Part shown: in pieces, positions 44,213 through 52,761 of the stretch
How the letters are laid out: every line of letters begins with the position of its first letter
Position numbering within the stretch: position 1 is the stretch's first letter
NCBI GenBank assembly: GCA_949296075.1
Contig: CASFNG010000004.1
Coordinates: 1-64,000, forward strand
Direction of reading: 5' to 3'
DNA length: 64,000 nt
From: an uncultured Parabacteroides sp.
Lineage (GTDB): Bacteria; Bacteroidota; Bacteroidia; Bacteroidales; Tannerellaceae
The notes under the pieces: model-generated
What the model saw: only the letters and a program-made list of their open reading frames with translations
Database searches by the model: none
Told to the model about the DNA's origin: nothing
Position numbers and translations under genes: made by a program

Positions 44213-46567
44213 TTAATTAATGAAGAATCTGAACTTACAGAAGAACGACCGTCCGGGCTTCTGGAGCATATAATTATCGTAGACCAACCGGTCGAACAGG
44301 TTGTTACATTCCAATGAAAGCGTATATCTCTCCCCTTTCCACGAGTAGGCGAGGCGGGCGTTTTGCAGATGCTGCGTCGGGATGCGCGATTTGCTCGCCA
44401 GTGATCCGTAGCCTTCCCAGGTCAGGAAGAACCAATGCACGTATTGATAGTCGTAGCCGATGCGCAGCTTGCTCTCTTTCATGAACAGGTCGGGGATAAT
44501 GATGTCCAACTCCGCGTTGCCGAACAGCCACGGACGGTTCGGGACCCGGTTATTGTAGGAGATAGAGGGCTTGCCGTCGTCCTTGAGGCGATCCTTGTCT
44601 CGCGCGTCCTGGTAGCTGCAATTCGCGATCGCCTGGAGATAGTCGCCCCATTGGTAGCGTACTTCCCCCTCCACGCCCTTGATGTCCACGCTCGACACGT
44701 TCTCGTATTGCATCATTCCCTCTATCTCCGAGATCACGGCATGGATATAATCGTTCACGTCGCGGTAGAAGCCGTTCACCTCGTAGTACAGCAGATGCCG
44801 CGGAGCGAGCCGTACCGATCCATATACCCCGGCGTTGACGTTATGGCTGTTCTCCGGGTTCAGGCGGACGTTGGGGTAGATGGTCGTGCCGTTACCCAGC
44901 AGCTCGCGGGCGAGGGGAAGGCGTACGCTATGCTCGTAGGAGGCCTTCAGCGAGAGCGCTTCCCGGAAAGTGTAGCGGCTACCCAATCCATATCCGACAT
45001 GGTTCTTCGTGGATGACGAGGGTATTCCGTCGGATCCGGTGATCCACGACAGATCCTGCTGCTGGATGTTCAGGTGATTGATATAGTCCTTCAGGAAGAA
45101 GGTGTTCCGCATCCGCCCTTCCAAGAAAGACTGACTATACGAAAGCCCGAGGATATGCTTGGCGAGCACGTCGTTCGAGGGCTCGAACTCCGGGTCGATC
45201 TCGTCGTAACGGTCGTTCCCCGTGCGGCTCAGCAGGTAATTCAAGTTAAGCGAGTGCCGCTCGTTGAAGGCGTAATCCAGATTCCCCCGGACGATCGTCA
45301 GCGGGCGGTCGTAGTGTCGGAGCGAGCGTGCCCGCCCCGTGATCTCGTTGCGCGAGCTCTCGATGAAATTCCCGTTCCAGTCGTATTTCCTGAACGCTGT
45401 ATCCACGGTCAGCGCATGGTCCCAGGTCTGCGAGAGCGAGGCGTTGAGTCGCAGTCCGTCCACCATGAAACGATCCTTCCGGTAGCGTGCCGACAGGTTC
45501 CATGCGTGCGATTGCCGCTCCGCCATGCCATACACCTTGCTCTGTATCGAGCCCGTTTGCAACTCCTTATCCACTTGGGTATAGGAGGCCGACACGAAGA
45601 ACGCGTCCGCCCACGGCTTGCCTGTCACGCCCATCTCTAATTGTCCCCAGAGGGAAAGGTAGTCGTCGTGGAAACGCTTCCGGTCGCGGGGCACGTACTT
45701 CCGGCTCTCCTCGTCCCAAAGCTCCACGCCCTTCATCATATAGTCGTTCTTGGAATAGTTTACCCCAAGGGAGGGACGGAACACCAATCCCGTCCGTTTC
45801 TCCACCAACTGGGCGTTGAGATCCGCCTTATGCGTGTGGAACGACCCCGCCCCGTACGAGGCATCCAAGTAATTCCGCCGCTCCTCCTTCGTGATGATGT
45901 TGATGGCCCCGCCCAAGGCATCCGCCCCTAAGTGCGCGGGTACGACACCCTTGTAGATCTCGATCCGGTCGATCAGGTTGACCGGCAGGTTCGCCAGCGT
46001 GACACCGCTCCCCTTCGTGTCGAGCGGCACGCCATCCATGAAGTAGCGAACCGAGTTCCCCGAGAGGCCGTTGATCGAGAGCTCGAAATCCGATCCCACG
46101 CCTCCCTCCTCGCGGATTCGTATGCCGGTGGTGCGGTTGACCAACGTGTTCAGGTTGTTGACCGAGGCGGTGACCCCTTTCACGTCGAGCGCGTTCACGG
46201 CGAAGGCGCCCTCCTTCAGCCGCTGGCTCTTGCTTTTCCCATAGATCTCTACCGATTCCAAGCGTACGTCCTGCCCCTTTAGCGAGAAGTCGCGCCGGGT
46301 ATCCCTTGTCAGCCGGATCTCCTCCCGGACAGGCTCGTAGCCTAAGCAAGATACCGCGATCCGGTGGCTACCCGGCTCTAAGCGCAGGAGGTAGGTGCCA
46401 TCCTCCTCCGAATAGGTGCCGAGCGAGGTGTCCTCCACCGCCACGGCGACGGCCGGTATCGGATGCCCGTCGCCATCCAAGATCTTACCGGACAGCGTAA
46501 CCTTCTCCTGCGCCCATAGCAAGAGCGGGAAAAGGAAACAAATAGCTAACGCACTACTTCGTTTCAT
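44213..46567 (-). CDS. TonB-dependent receptor under cobalamin riboswitch control (XusA-like)
   Basis: This protein has 784 residues from the ATG at 46567. The open frame extends to 46762, but those extra 65 residues are translated riboswitch sequence. The signal peptide MKRSSALAICFLFPLLLWAQ is followed by a carboxypeptidase-regulatory-like domain (about 22-100, GDGHPIPAVAVAVEDTSLGT). A plug domain follows (about 120-235, LSGNSVRYFMDGVPLD and GADALGGAINIITKE), then a 22-strand barrel to about residue 784. It lacks the SusC extension length and has no SusD partner, so it resembles siderophore, haem or B12 receptors. Co-transcribed with DUF4374 and PepSY genes. Confidence 0.92.
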   Translation of the reverse strand: MKRSSALAICFLFPLLLWAQEKVTLSGKILDGDGHPIPAVAVAVEDTSLGTYSEEDGTYLLRLEPGSHRIAVSCLGYEPVREEIRLTRDTRRDFSLKGQDVRLESVEIYGKSKSQRLKEGAFAVNALDVKGVTASVNNLNTLVNRTTGIRIREEGGVGSDFELSINGLSGNSVRYFMDGVPLDTKGSGVTLANLPVNLIDRIEIYKGVVPAHLGADALGGAINIITKEERRNYLDASYGAGSFHTHKADLNAQLVEKRTGLVFRPSLGVNYSKNDYMMKGVELWDEESRKYVPRDRKRFHDDYLSLWGQLEMGVTGKPWADAFFVSASYTQVDKELQTGSIQSKVYGMAERQSHAWNLSARYRKDRFMVDGLRLNASLSQTWDHALTVDTAFRKYDWNGNFIESSRNEITGRARSLRHYDRPLTIVRGNLDYAFNERHSLNLNYLLSRTGNDRYDEIDPEFEPSNDVLAKHILGLSYSQSFLEGRMRNTFFLKDYINHLNIQQQDLSWITGSDGIPSSSTKNHVGYGLGSRYTFREALSLKASYEHSVRLPLARELLGNGTTIYPNVRLNPENSHNVNAGVYGSVRLAPRHLLYYEVNGFYRDVNDYIHAVISEIEGMMQYENVSSVDIKGVEGEVRYQWGDYLQAIANCSYQDARDKDRLKDDGKPSISYNNRVPNRPWLFGNAELDIIIPDLFMKESKLRIGYDYQYVHWFFLTWEGYGSLASKSRIPTQHLQNARLAYSWKGERYTLSLECNNLFDRLVYDNYMLQKPGRSFFCKFRFFIN

Positions 46568-46635
46568 TCTGATATGTATGTATGTTTTCACCAGTCGCGG
46601 CTTTATACCCCGAAAGCCATGCGACTTTTCGCTAA

Positions 46636-46816
46636 GATTGGCAGGTCTTCTGACTTGCTCTTTCCTCCGGCGCGCCTTCCCGTCCGTTCCTGACAGTGGC
46701 AAGAGTGATGCCCGGAGTTGGTTGATAGAGCTTACAGCAGCGGGTCTGTCCTGGATTCTCACCAGGTTCCCTTTTCATTATCTCCCCGAGGAAAACAGGG
46801 GATGATAACACCAATC
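46636..46816 (-). ncRNA. cobalamin riboswitch
   Basis: On the minus strand the leader holds the hallmarks of the B12 riboswitch in order: P1 strand GATTGG (46816-46811), core GGGAACCTGGTGAGAATCC, the GACAGACCCGCTGCTGTAAG region, GCCACTG, GGGAAGGC, and the conserved B12 box AGTCAGAAGACCTGCC, closing with CCAATC (46641-46636) that pairs with the first strand. It ends about 70 nt before the TonB receptor start. Binding of cobalamin should repress the downstream genes. Confidence 0.95.
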
Positions 46817-46821
46817 CGTCG

Positions 46822-46852
46822 CGAAGGTAAGCATCCATTTAATAAAACAAAA
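46822..46852 (-). promoter_or_regulatory. promoter of the riboswitch-controlled operon
   Basis: On the minus strand TTTTG (46852-46848), an 18-bp spacer and TACCTTCG (46829-46822) place the transcription start next to the 5' strand of riboswitch stem P1. Confidence 0.65.
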
Positions 46853-46994
46853 GGATCCGCTACATTTTTTCGCGAAACTTGGGGATGCCTTTGACGAAAG
46901 TTAACGGCGTTTTGGATAAAAGTCGGGCGGGCTTTTCCGTGCCGTCGCTTGCGTTTCCGGCGAAACCCGCTACATTCGCGATAAAAGCGCGCGT

Positions 46995-49190
46995 ATGAGA
47001 AAATGGCTTGTGCTGTGGATGATCGCCTTGATCTCGCTCGCCTCGGCCGGGACGGAGCGGAAGAAGGTCGGCTTGGTGTTGGGAGGCGGGGGCGCTAAGG
47101 GCGTCGCCCATATCGGGGCGCTGAAGGTGATCGAGGAGGCGGGGATACCGATCGACTATATCGCCGGCACCAGCATGGGGGCGATCGTGGGCGGGTTGTA
47201 TGCCGTGGGGTACAGCGCCGCCGAGATCGACAGCATGGTGAGGGCGCAGGACTGGAATATGCTCCTGAGCGACCGGGTGGAGCGCAGCAGCCTGACCTTT
47301 CCCGAGAAGGAGAACGCCGAGCTTTACGTGTTCTCCCTGCCGTTCGGGCGGACCAAGCGGGAGATCGATATACAAGGGATGATCAAGGGGCAGAACTTGC
47401 AGAACCTCTTCTCCGACCTCACGATCGGGTATCATGACGCGACCGACTTCGACCATTTGCGGATCCCCTTCGCTTGCGTGGCGATGAACGTGGTGGATGG
47501 ACGCGAGTACGTGTTTCGGTCCGGGAGCCTCCCGCTGGCGATGCGGGCGAGCATGGCGATCCCCGCGGTGTTCGCCCCGGTGAGGATAGACAGCATGGTG
47601 CTGGTGGATGGAGGGATCAAGAACAATTATCCCGCCGACGTGGCGAAGGATATGGGCGCCGATGTCTTGATCGGCGTGGATCTGGGGACCAGCGACTTGA
47701 AACAGATCGAGAAACTGAATACCCCTTGGGACGTGGTGGGGCAGATCATCGCCCTGAACGGCTATGAGAAATATGGTCCCAACCGGGAGCGGACCGACCT
47801 CTTGATACGTCCGGAGACGAACCCTTACAACTCTGCCAGCTTCAGCGAGGCGGCGCTCGATACCTTGATCCAAAGGGGAGAGCGGGCGGCCCGGGAGCGC
47901 TGGGACGATCTCTTGGCGTTGAGGCGGCGGATCGGGCTGCCGGACAGCGTCGCCCATACGGATCGGGGAGGGATGGCGGTGGCGCATCCCGATACCTTTT
48001 ATATCCGGCATATCCGCTTCCAGGGCGTGGACGAGCGTGATGAGCGGTGGCTCCTGCGGATCAGCGGGCTGAGGGAGGACAGCTACCTCTCGGTGGATAG
48101 GCTGCGCGAGGCGATGTCGATCGTGATAGGGACGAACCTCTACGCGAACGTGAGCTATAAGTTGGTGGGGGAGCGGCAGGAGGACTTGGTGCTCCAGGTA
48201 AAACCGAAATCGAGCACGGCGCTTAACCTCGGGCTCAACTTCAATAGCGAGGACATCGTTGCCCTCCTGCTCAACGCCACTTTCGACAACCGGGCCAAGT
48301 ATCACTCGAAATTCTCGCTTACCGGCCGGATAGGGAAGCGGATGTATGGACGGATCGACTATGCCGTGGAGCGTAACCCCCTGCGTAACATCAACCTCTC
48401 GTATCAGTTTACCTATAATGATCTCGATGTTTACGAGCGGGGCGACAAGCGGATGAACACTACCTATCGCCATCATTTCGCCGAGCTGGGCTATTCGGAT
48501 ATGAACTGGCTGAACTTCAAGCTGAAGTTAGGGCTGAGGTATGAGTATTTCGACTATAATCCCTTCCTCCATACCTCGGGCGACCAGCGGTATCAGGTAC
48601 GTTCCGAAGGGTTTGTCAGCTATTTCGCGCAAGCGCATTTGGAGACCTTGGACAGGCGCTATTTCCCCCGGAAGGGAGTCTCCTTGCAGGCGGATTATTC
48701 CATCTATACCGATAACTTCGTGACTTACCGTGGGCATACCTTTTTCTCCGCCCTACGCTTGAGTTTCCTCTCGGTGCTCCCGCTCACCTCTCATCTGAGC
48801 CTGCTTCCTTCGGTGGACGGGCGGGTGCTGATCGGGCGGGATCCGGCTTATCCTTTCCTCAATGCCGTGGGTGGCGAGACGCCCGGCCGCTACCTGCCTC
48901 AACAGTTTCCTTTCGCGGGGATAAGCCACGTGGAACTCTTCGATAACGCCGTGGTGATCGCCCGCCTCAACCTTCGCCAGCGGATCGGGCAGCGCCATTT
49001 CATCTCGCTGATCGCCAATTACGCGATCCATGAGAATGATTTCTTCCATCTTTTCCGGGGCGAGAGCGTGTGGGGCGGCAGCGTCGGCTACGCCTATAAC
49101 AGCATGGTGGGGCCGATGAGCGCGAGCTTCGGATTGTCGAACCGGAACAAGAGTCCGCAATTTTACCTGAACTTGGGGTATAGTTTCTGA
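46995..49190 (+). CDS. patatin-like phospholipase with Omp85-type barrel (PlpD-like)
   Basis: This 731-residue exported protein has a signal peptide (KWLVLWMIALISLASA). The patatin domain (about 25-290) has the oxyanion motif GLVLGGGGAKGVAHIG, the nucleophile Ser60 in GTSMGA, and catalytic Asp205 in DGG. A POTRA-like segment (about 325-410) and a C-terminal 16-strand barrel (about 420-731) follow, ending PQFYLNLGYSF. This is the type Vd (PlpD/FplA) layout, which exposes a phospholipase A1/A2 at the cell surface. A -7 box TACATTCG lies at 46971-46978. Confidence 0.92.
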   Translation: MRKWLVLWMIALISLASAGTERKKVGLVLGGGGAKGVAHIGALKVIEEAGIPIDYIAGTSMGAIVGGLYAVGYSAAEIDSMVRAQDWNMLLSDRVERSSLTFPEKENAELYVFSLPFGRTKREIDIQGMIKGQNLQNLFSDLTIGYHDATDFDHLRIPFACVAMNVVDGREYVFRSGSLPLAMRASMAIPAVFAPVRIDSMVLVDGGIKNNYPADVAKDMGADVLIGVDLGTSDLKQIEKLNTPWDVVGQIIALNGYEKYGPNRERTDLLIRPETNPYNSASFSEAALDTLIQRGERAARERWDDLLALRRRIGLPDSVAHTDRGGMAVAHPDTFYIRHIRFQGVDERDERWLLRISGLREDSYLSVDRLREAMSIVIGTNLYANVSYKLVGERQEDLVLQVKPKSSTALNLGLNFNSEDIVALLLNATFDNRAKYHSKFSLTGRIGKRMYGRIDYAVERNPLRNINLSYQFTYNDLDVYERGDKRMNTTYRHHFAELGYSDMNWLNFKLKLGLRYEYFDYNPFLHTSGDQRYQVRSEGFVSYFAQAHLETLDRRYFPRKGVSLQADYSIYTDNFVTYRGHTFFSALRLSFLSVLPLTSHLSLLPSVDGRVLIGRDPAYPFLNAVGGETPGRYLPQQFPFAGISHVELFDNAVVIARLNLRQRIGQRHFISLIANYAIHENDFFHLFRGESVWGGSVGYAYNSMVGPMSASFGLSNRNKSPQFYLNLGYSF

Positions 49191-49242
49191 GATTTATTAC
49201 ATTTGCCGTCGTTTTATGAACCGAGAAAAGAGAGCGAGCGAG

Positions 49243-49914
49243 ATGAATGAGCAGATTCTATCCTTCCTGAGAGAGCTGGGTGCCCATAATAACCGGGAGT
49301 GGTTTTTGGAGAACAAGCCGCGGTACGACGCGTTGCGCGAGGGCTTTATCGACGAGGTGCAGGCATTGATTAACCGGATCGCCCTGTTCGATCCCGAGGT
49401 GGCCGGGCTGGAGGCGCGGGATTGCCTTTTCCGTATTTACCGCGACATCCGCTTCTCGCCCGACAAGACACCCTACAAGACCCATTTCGCCGCCTATATC
49501 GCCCGCGGAGGACGCAAGAGCGAGCGGGGAGGCTATTACCTCCATCTGGAGCCCGGCCACTCGCTGTTGTCAGGTGGGGTATGGTGTCCGCCGCCCGCGT
49601 TGCTGAAAAAGCTCCGGCAGGATATATACGACCAGATCGAGGAGTTCGCGGCGATCATAGAGGCTCCCGCCTTCAAGCGTGTCTTTCCCGCGTTGGATGG
49701 AGAGACGCTCAAGCGGATGCCGGCGGGATTCCCGGCGGATTCTCCTTATGGGTACATCTTGCGGCATAAGGATTTCTGCGTGTCCTCGCTGAAACCGGAC
49801 GCGTTCTTCCGCGAGGACGACTGGATGGAGCGTGCGGTAGCCGATTTCCGTTTGCTGCTCCCCTTTAACCGTTTCTTGAATTACACGGTGGACGAGTATC
49901 TCGGGCTTGTCTGA
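49243..49914 (+). CDS. DUF2461 domain-containing protein
   Basis: This protein has 223 residues from the ATG at 49243. An ATG at 49216 is possible but lies only 10 bp past a -7 box TACATTTG (49198-49205), which would make the mRNA almost leaderless. DUF2461 motifs are ILSFLRELGAHNNREWFLENK, DCLFRIYRDIRFSPDKTPYKTHFAAYI and YYLHLEPGHSLLSGGVWCPP. Function unknown; cytoplasmic. It starts shortly after the patatin gene but has its own promoter. Confidence 0.9.
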   Translation: MNEQILSFLRELGAHNNREWFLENKPRYDALREGFIDEVQALINRIALFDPEVAGLEARDCLFRIYRDIRFSPDKTPYKTHFAAYIARGGRKSERGGYYLHLEPGHSLLSGGVWCPPPALLKKLRQDIYDQIEEFAAIIEAPAFKRVFPALDGETLKRMPAGFPADSPYGYILRHKDFCVSSLKPDAFFREDDWMERAVADFRLLLPFNRFLNYTVDEYLGLV

Positions 49915-50126
49915 CTTTTTTCTGCTTGAGGCGTTCGGATGCACCAAGTAAATGACTATTTGCTAACCAAGCGTTTTGTTTTTCGATCGCTTTTGCCGAT
50001 GCTATCCGTTAAATATGTTAAATATTGTGATTTTGCTGACGATTTGTTAGTTTAAGTTTGGAGGTTATACAGAAACTTACGTATTTCGCGATGTCAAAAG
50101 ACTGTGACCTTTAAATTTAAAATAGT

Positions 50127-50534
50127 ATGAAAATGTCAGTTTGTGGCAAAAGTATTTTCGCGTTTGTCTTTCTGTTCATGTGTAGTCTCGCGATCAACGC
50201 GTCGTCGCCGAAGAGTTATCTTTACGACACGAAGACGGAGAATGGAAAAGTCATCTCGAAGGTGGTTTTCTCGCAGGAAGACGGTTTATTGAGCAAACAG
50301 GTTCGTTATGAGTTCCGGTACAATGAGGAAGGCAAGGTCTCTGAGAAGACGGCTTACCGTTGGGACGGCAGGAACGACGAATGGGTACCTTTCTATCAAG
50401 TCACCTACCGCTACGATGCCCAAGGAGATATCCAGACTCGTTACGGAATGTGGGATAAGAAGAAAAAGGTGTTCGGGCTGAACGTGCAGAACATGGTGAT
50501 CCCGGGCGCCAATTACGAGGAAATTTTCTCATAA
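50127..50534 (+). CDS. DUF3836 domain-containing secreted protein
   Basis: This 135-residue protein has a signal peptide (SIFAFVFLFMCSLAINA) and a body of beta-hairpin repeats with tyrosines (YLYDTKTENGKVISKVVFSQ, YEFRYNEEGKVSEKTAYRWD, VTYRYDAQGDIQTRYGMWD). This matches DUF3836, a family largely confined to Bacteroidales, of unknown role. It has a -7 box TAAGTTTG (50053-50060) in an AT-rich 212-bp leader and its own terminator. Confidence 0.85.
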   Translation: MKMSVCGKSIFAFVFLFMCSLAINASSPKSYLYDTKTENGKVISKVVFSQEDGLLSKQVRYEFRYNEEGKVSEKTAYRWDGRNDEWVPFYQVTYRYDAQGDIQTRYGMWDKKKKVFGLNVQNMVIPGANYEEIFS

Positions 50535-50576
50535 TACATACTTTCTTATAGACTTTTCATAGAAATGATTGAGGGG

Positions 50577-50613
50577 CACGAGGCGATGTGTTATCGCCTC
50601 GTGTCTCGTTTTT
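50577..50613 (+). terminator. terminator of the DUF3836 gene
   Basis: CACGAGGCGAT (50577-50587) pairs with ATCGCCTCGTG (50593-50603), followed by TCTCGTTTTTA. Confidence 0.85.
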
Positions 50614-50622
50614 ATGAACGTC

Positions 50623-52662
50623 CTATCTCACGGGAAACTCGGTGATCCGCAAGGTCGTGCAGCCATAAGGGATCAATTCGATCGTCTCCTCGCCATCGAG
50701 ATCCACGCCGTGCTGGGTGTAATAAGGGACGGGTCCGACCGATCCCCGGACTAATATCCACCCTTTCAGCCGGATGGCCTTTGTCTTGATGCGTATGGGG
50801 GCGTTCTCCACATTCCAGGGATAGGAGGCTATCGAGCCCGACCGCTCAACCTGAAAGGATTCCTTGATCCGCTCGGGAGAGAATGAGCGGGCGGATAGGG
50901 CATAATTCCAGGGGCTGCTTGAGGTGACTTGGTAATACCATTTCCCATACTGCCCGGATTGTTCGGCATCGAAGGCTTTCTTTTCCCATTTCTCGTCCAT
51001 CCTCAAGGCATAGACCAGCGGTCCCCGCTCGACCACGGCGCTGCTGTCGTACCAACGGCTTATCGAAACCTCCATAGGCAGCTCGACACTCAGGATGTCC
51101 CCGCTTTTCCATGCTCGGTTTATATGGGCTATGGCTCCTGGATAAGCATCTACATCTAAGGGTTCGCCGTTCAGCTTGACGACGGGCTGTTCGCACCATC
51201 CGGGAATACGGACGTGGAAGGGGAAGAAAGCCTCACCGACTTGCTTGTCGGCGAACGAGACGTGGAAACGGATCGTTTCCTCGAATGGATAATTTGTCTC
51301 CTCCTTTATATTTACCTCTATACCATCAGCTACCTTGGCGGTCACCCGAGACGGGGCGAAAACCAAGGCGGCTATACCATTGTCTGCCGTGGCATACCAC
51401 AGGTTCTGGACGAGTTTGGGCCAGCCTTGGTGCAGGTTGGAGGTACAGCAGGGATAGCCGGTCAGTTCCCCGAAGAGCAGGTCGGTGTCGTCGTGGGGCG
51501 TGGAGAACTCCCTCCACGCTCGGCTGACCGATACCTGGTTGGTCTGTTGGTAATATTGACGGGCGGAGTAATCGTCGGTCACCTGCGTGGGCAGGGCGTT
51601 GTAGGCCACCCGCTCCAAGTAATCCGCCCATCGCGCGTCTCCCGTGACCTCTAATATCGATTCCAGCGAATACATCATCTCCACGGCGGTGCAGAGCTCG
51701 GAACCGGCCGTGGGAGTCCCGAACCGGAGCAGCTCGTCGCCACCCCATAAGCCCGTAGGCAAGCCGATCGTGTTGTGGATGTCGCGGACAGCTTTCCTGA
51801 CAGACTGGAGCTGCCGGGGATCCTTGTTCCGCTGGTAATAGATGACCGGTTCCTTGAAGCCCTGCGCCAAGTTCACGCAATGCAGGCTATGTTGGCGCGA
51901 CAGGTGATCCTGGTTCAGGAACACGTCGGTCCAGTCGAAGGTCTGCTTGTGGATCAGATCCCCCAGATCCAGCAGGAACTTGTCGCCGGTGATGTTGTAC
52001 AGCCAATAGACGACCAGCAGGTTATCGCCTCCTCGTTGCTCGCCCCAGAAGGTCCATTTCCCCAGCGGGCTCTTCGGAAGCTCCTTCAGTTGATATTTGA
52101 AATACCGGGTCAGGAAGTCGATCACCCGTTGATCCCGTGTGGCGGTGTAATATTGCTGCATGACCTTGAGCATGACCATCTTGGGCCACCAGTCGCGAGC
52201 GTTGTCCCTTTGCAGTCCCGGCTCAGGTTCCCGGTCGGTGTCAGGCCCGAAGTAGCCGTCCGGTTTTTGGGAGGCCAGCGTCCATTCTACCCAGGGCTTG
52301 ACCTTCTCTATGAGAGCCTGGTCGTCCAGGATATAGGCGAGCGGCAGCAGCCCGTCGATCCAGTAAGGCCCCCGTTCCCATACGTCGCCATCGCCGCCAA
52401 GCCATCCGTTGCGCGGCCCCATCACTTTCCCGTAGATCTCGTCCAAATGACCGGTCATCCCATCCTTCATGCGGAGCAATTGCTCCTGCATCCATCCCTC
52501 AGCCCGGATACTTCCGAGCGGTAGTGCGATATACTCCTTTTGCAGCAAGGGCTGACGGTTGTTCCGGTAATTCCCGTTTACGGATTCTCCATTGGCGGAT
52601 ACGCTGGCCATGAGCGTGGAAGAGACAGCGGCCGCCCACAAAAATGTTCTGATTCTTTTCAT
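50623..52662 (-). CDS. GH127 beta-L-arabinofuranosidase-like glycoside hydrolase
   Basis: This 679-residue exported protein has a signal peptide (LWAAAVSSTLMASVSA). The (alpha/alpha)6 barrel begins near QPLLQKEYIALPLGSIRAEG. Glu322-x-Cys324 (SELCTAVEM) and Cys405-Cys406 (YPCCTSNLHQGWPK) match the zinc-binding Glu/Cys set of GH127 HypBA1, in which one of the paired Cys is the nucleophile. A C-terminal beta-sandwich follows. It probably releases beta-L-arabinofuranose from plant glycans. It is the only enzyme of SusCD locus 2 and lies 99 bp after susD, behind a terminator-like hairpin. Confidence 0.9.
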   Translation of the reverse strand: MKRIRTFLWAAAVSSTLMASVSANGESVNGNYRNNRQPLLQKEYIALPLGSIRAEGWMQEQLLRMKDGMTGHLDEIYGKVMGPRNGWLGGDGDVWERGPYWIDGLLPLAYILDDQALIEKVKPWVEWTLASQKPDGYFGPDTDREPEPGLQRDNARDWWPKMVMLKVMQQYYTATRDQRVIDFLTRYFKYQLKELPKSPLGKWTFWGEQRGGDNLLVVYWLYNITGDKFLLDLGDLIHKQTFDWTDVFLNQDHLSRQHSLHCVNLAQGFKEPVIYYQRNKDPRQLQSVRKAVRDIHNTIGLPTGLWGGDELLRFGTPTAGSELCTAVEMMYSLESILEVTGDARWADYLERVAYNALPTQVTDDYSARQYYQQTNQVSVSRAWREFSTPHDDTDLLFGELTGYPCCTSNLHQGWPKLVQNLWYATADNGIAALVFAPSRVTAKVADGIEVNIKEETNYPFEETIRFHVSFADKQVGEAFFPFHVRIPGWCEQPVVKLNGEPLDVDAYPGAIAHINRAWKSGDILSVELPMEVSISRWYDSSAVVERGPLVYALRMDEKWEKKAFDAEQSGQYGKWYYQVTSSSPWNYALSARSFSPERIKESFQVERSGSIASYPWNVENAPIRIKTKAIRLKGWILVRGSVGPVPYYTQHGVDLDGEETIELIPYGCTTLRITEFPVR

Positions 52663-52723
52663 TTCGCAAAAATACTATTTTTTAGGATCGATCCCTGCTT
52701 TTCGCTTGGAGGGATCGGGGTTA

Positions 52724-52757
52724 AAAGAGGGTGTTCCCAAGTGGGAGCACCCTCTTT
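52724..52757 (-). terminator. terminator-like hairpin between susD and the GH127 gene
   Basis: AAAGAGGGTGCTCCC pairs with GGGAACACCCTCTTT on the minus strand and is followed by T and AACCCC. It lies 5 bp after the susD stop. It may make GH127 expression partly independent of the SusCD transcript. Confidence 0.65.
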
Positions 52758-52761
52758 GTCG

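Noticed and set aside
46568-46762. N-terminal extension of the TonB receptor open frame
   Set aside because: It is translated riboswitch sequence. The signal peptide starts cleanly at 46567.
46641-46800. Plus-strand coding sequence over the riboswitch
   Set aside because: The open frame is short and unconserved, while the minus strand carries all B12 riboswitch signatures.
46860-48476. Minus-strand open frame of 538 codons
   Set aside because: Antisense to the patatin gene; Pro/His/Arg-rich shadow frame.
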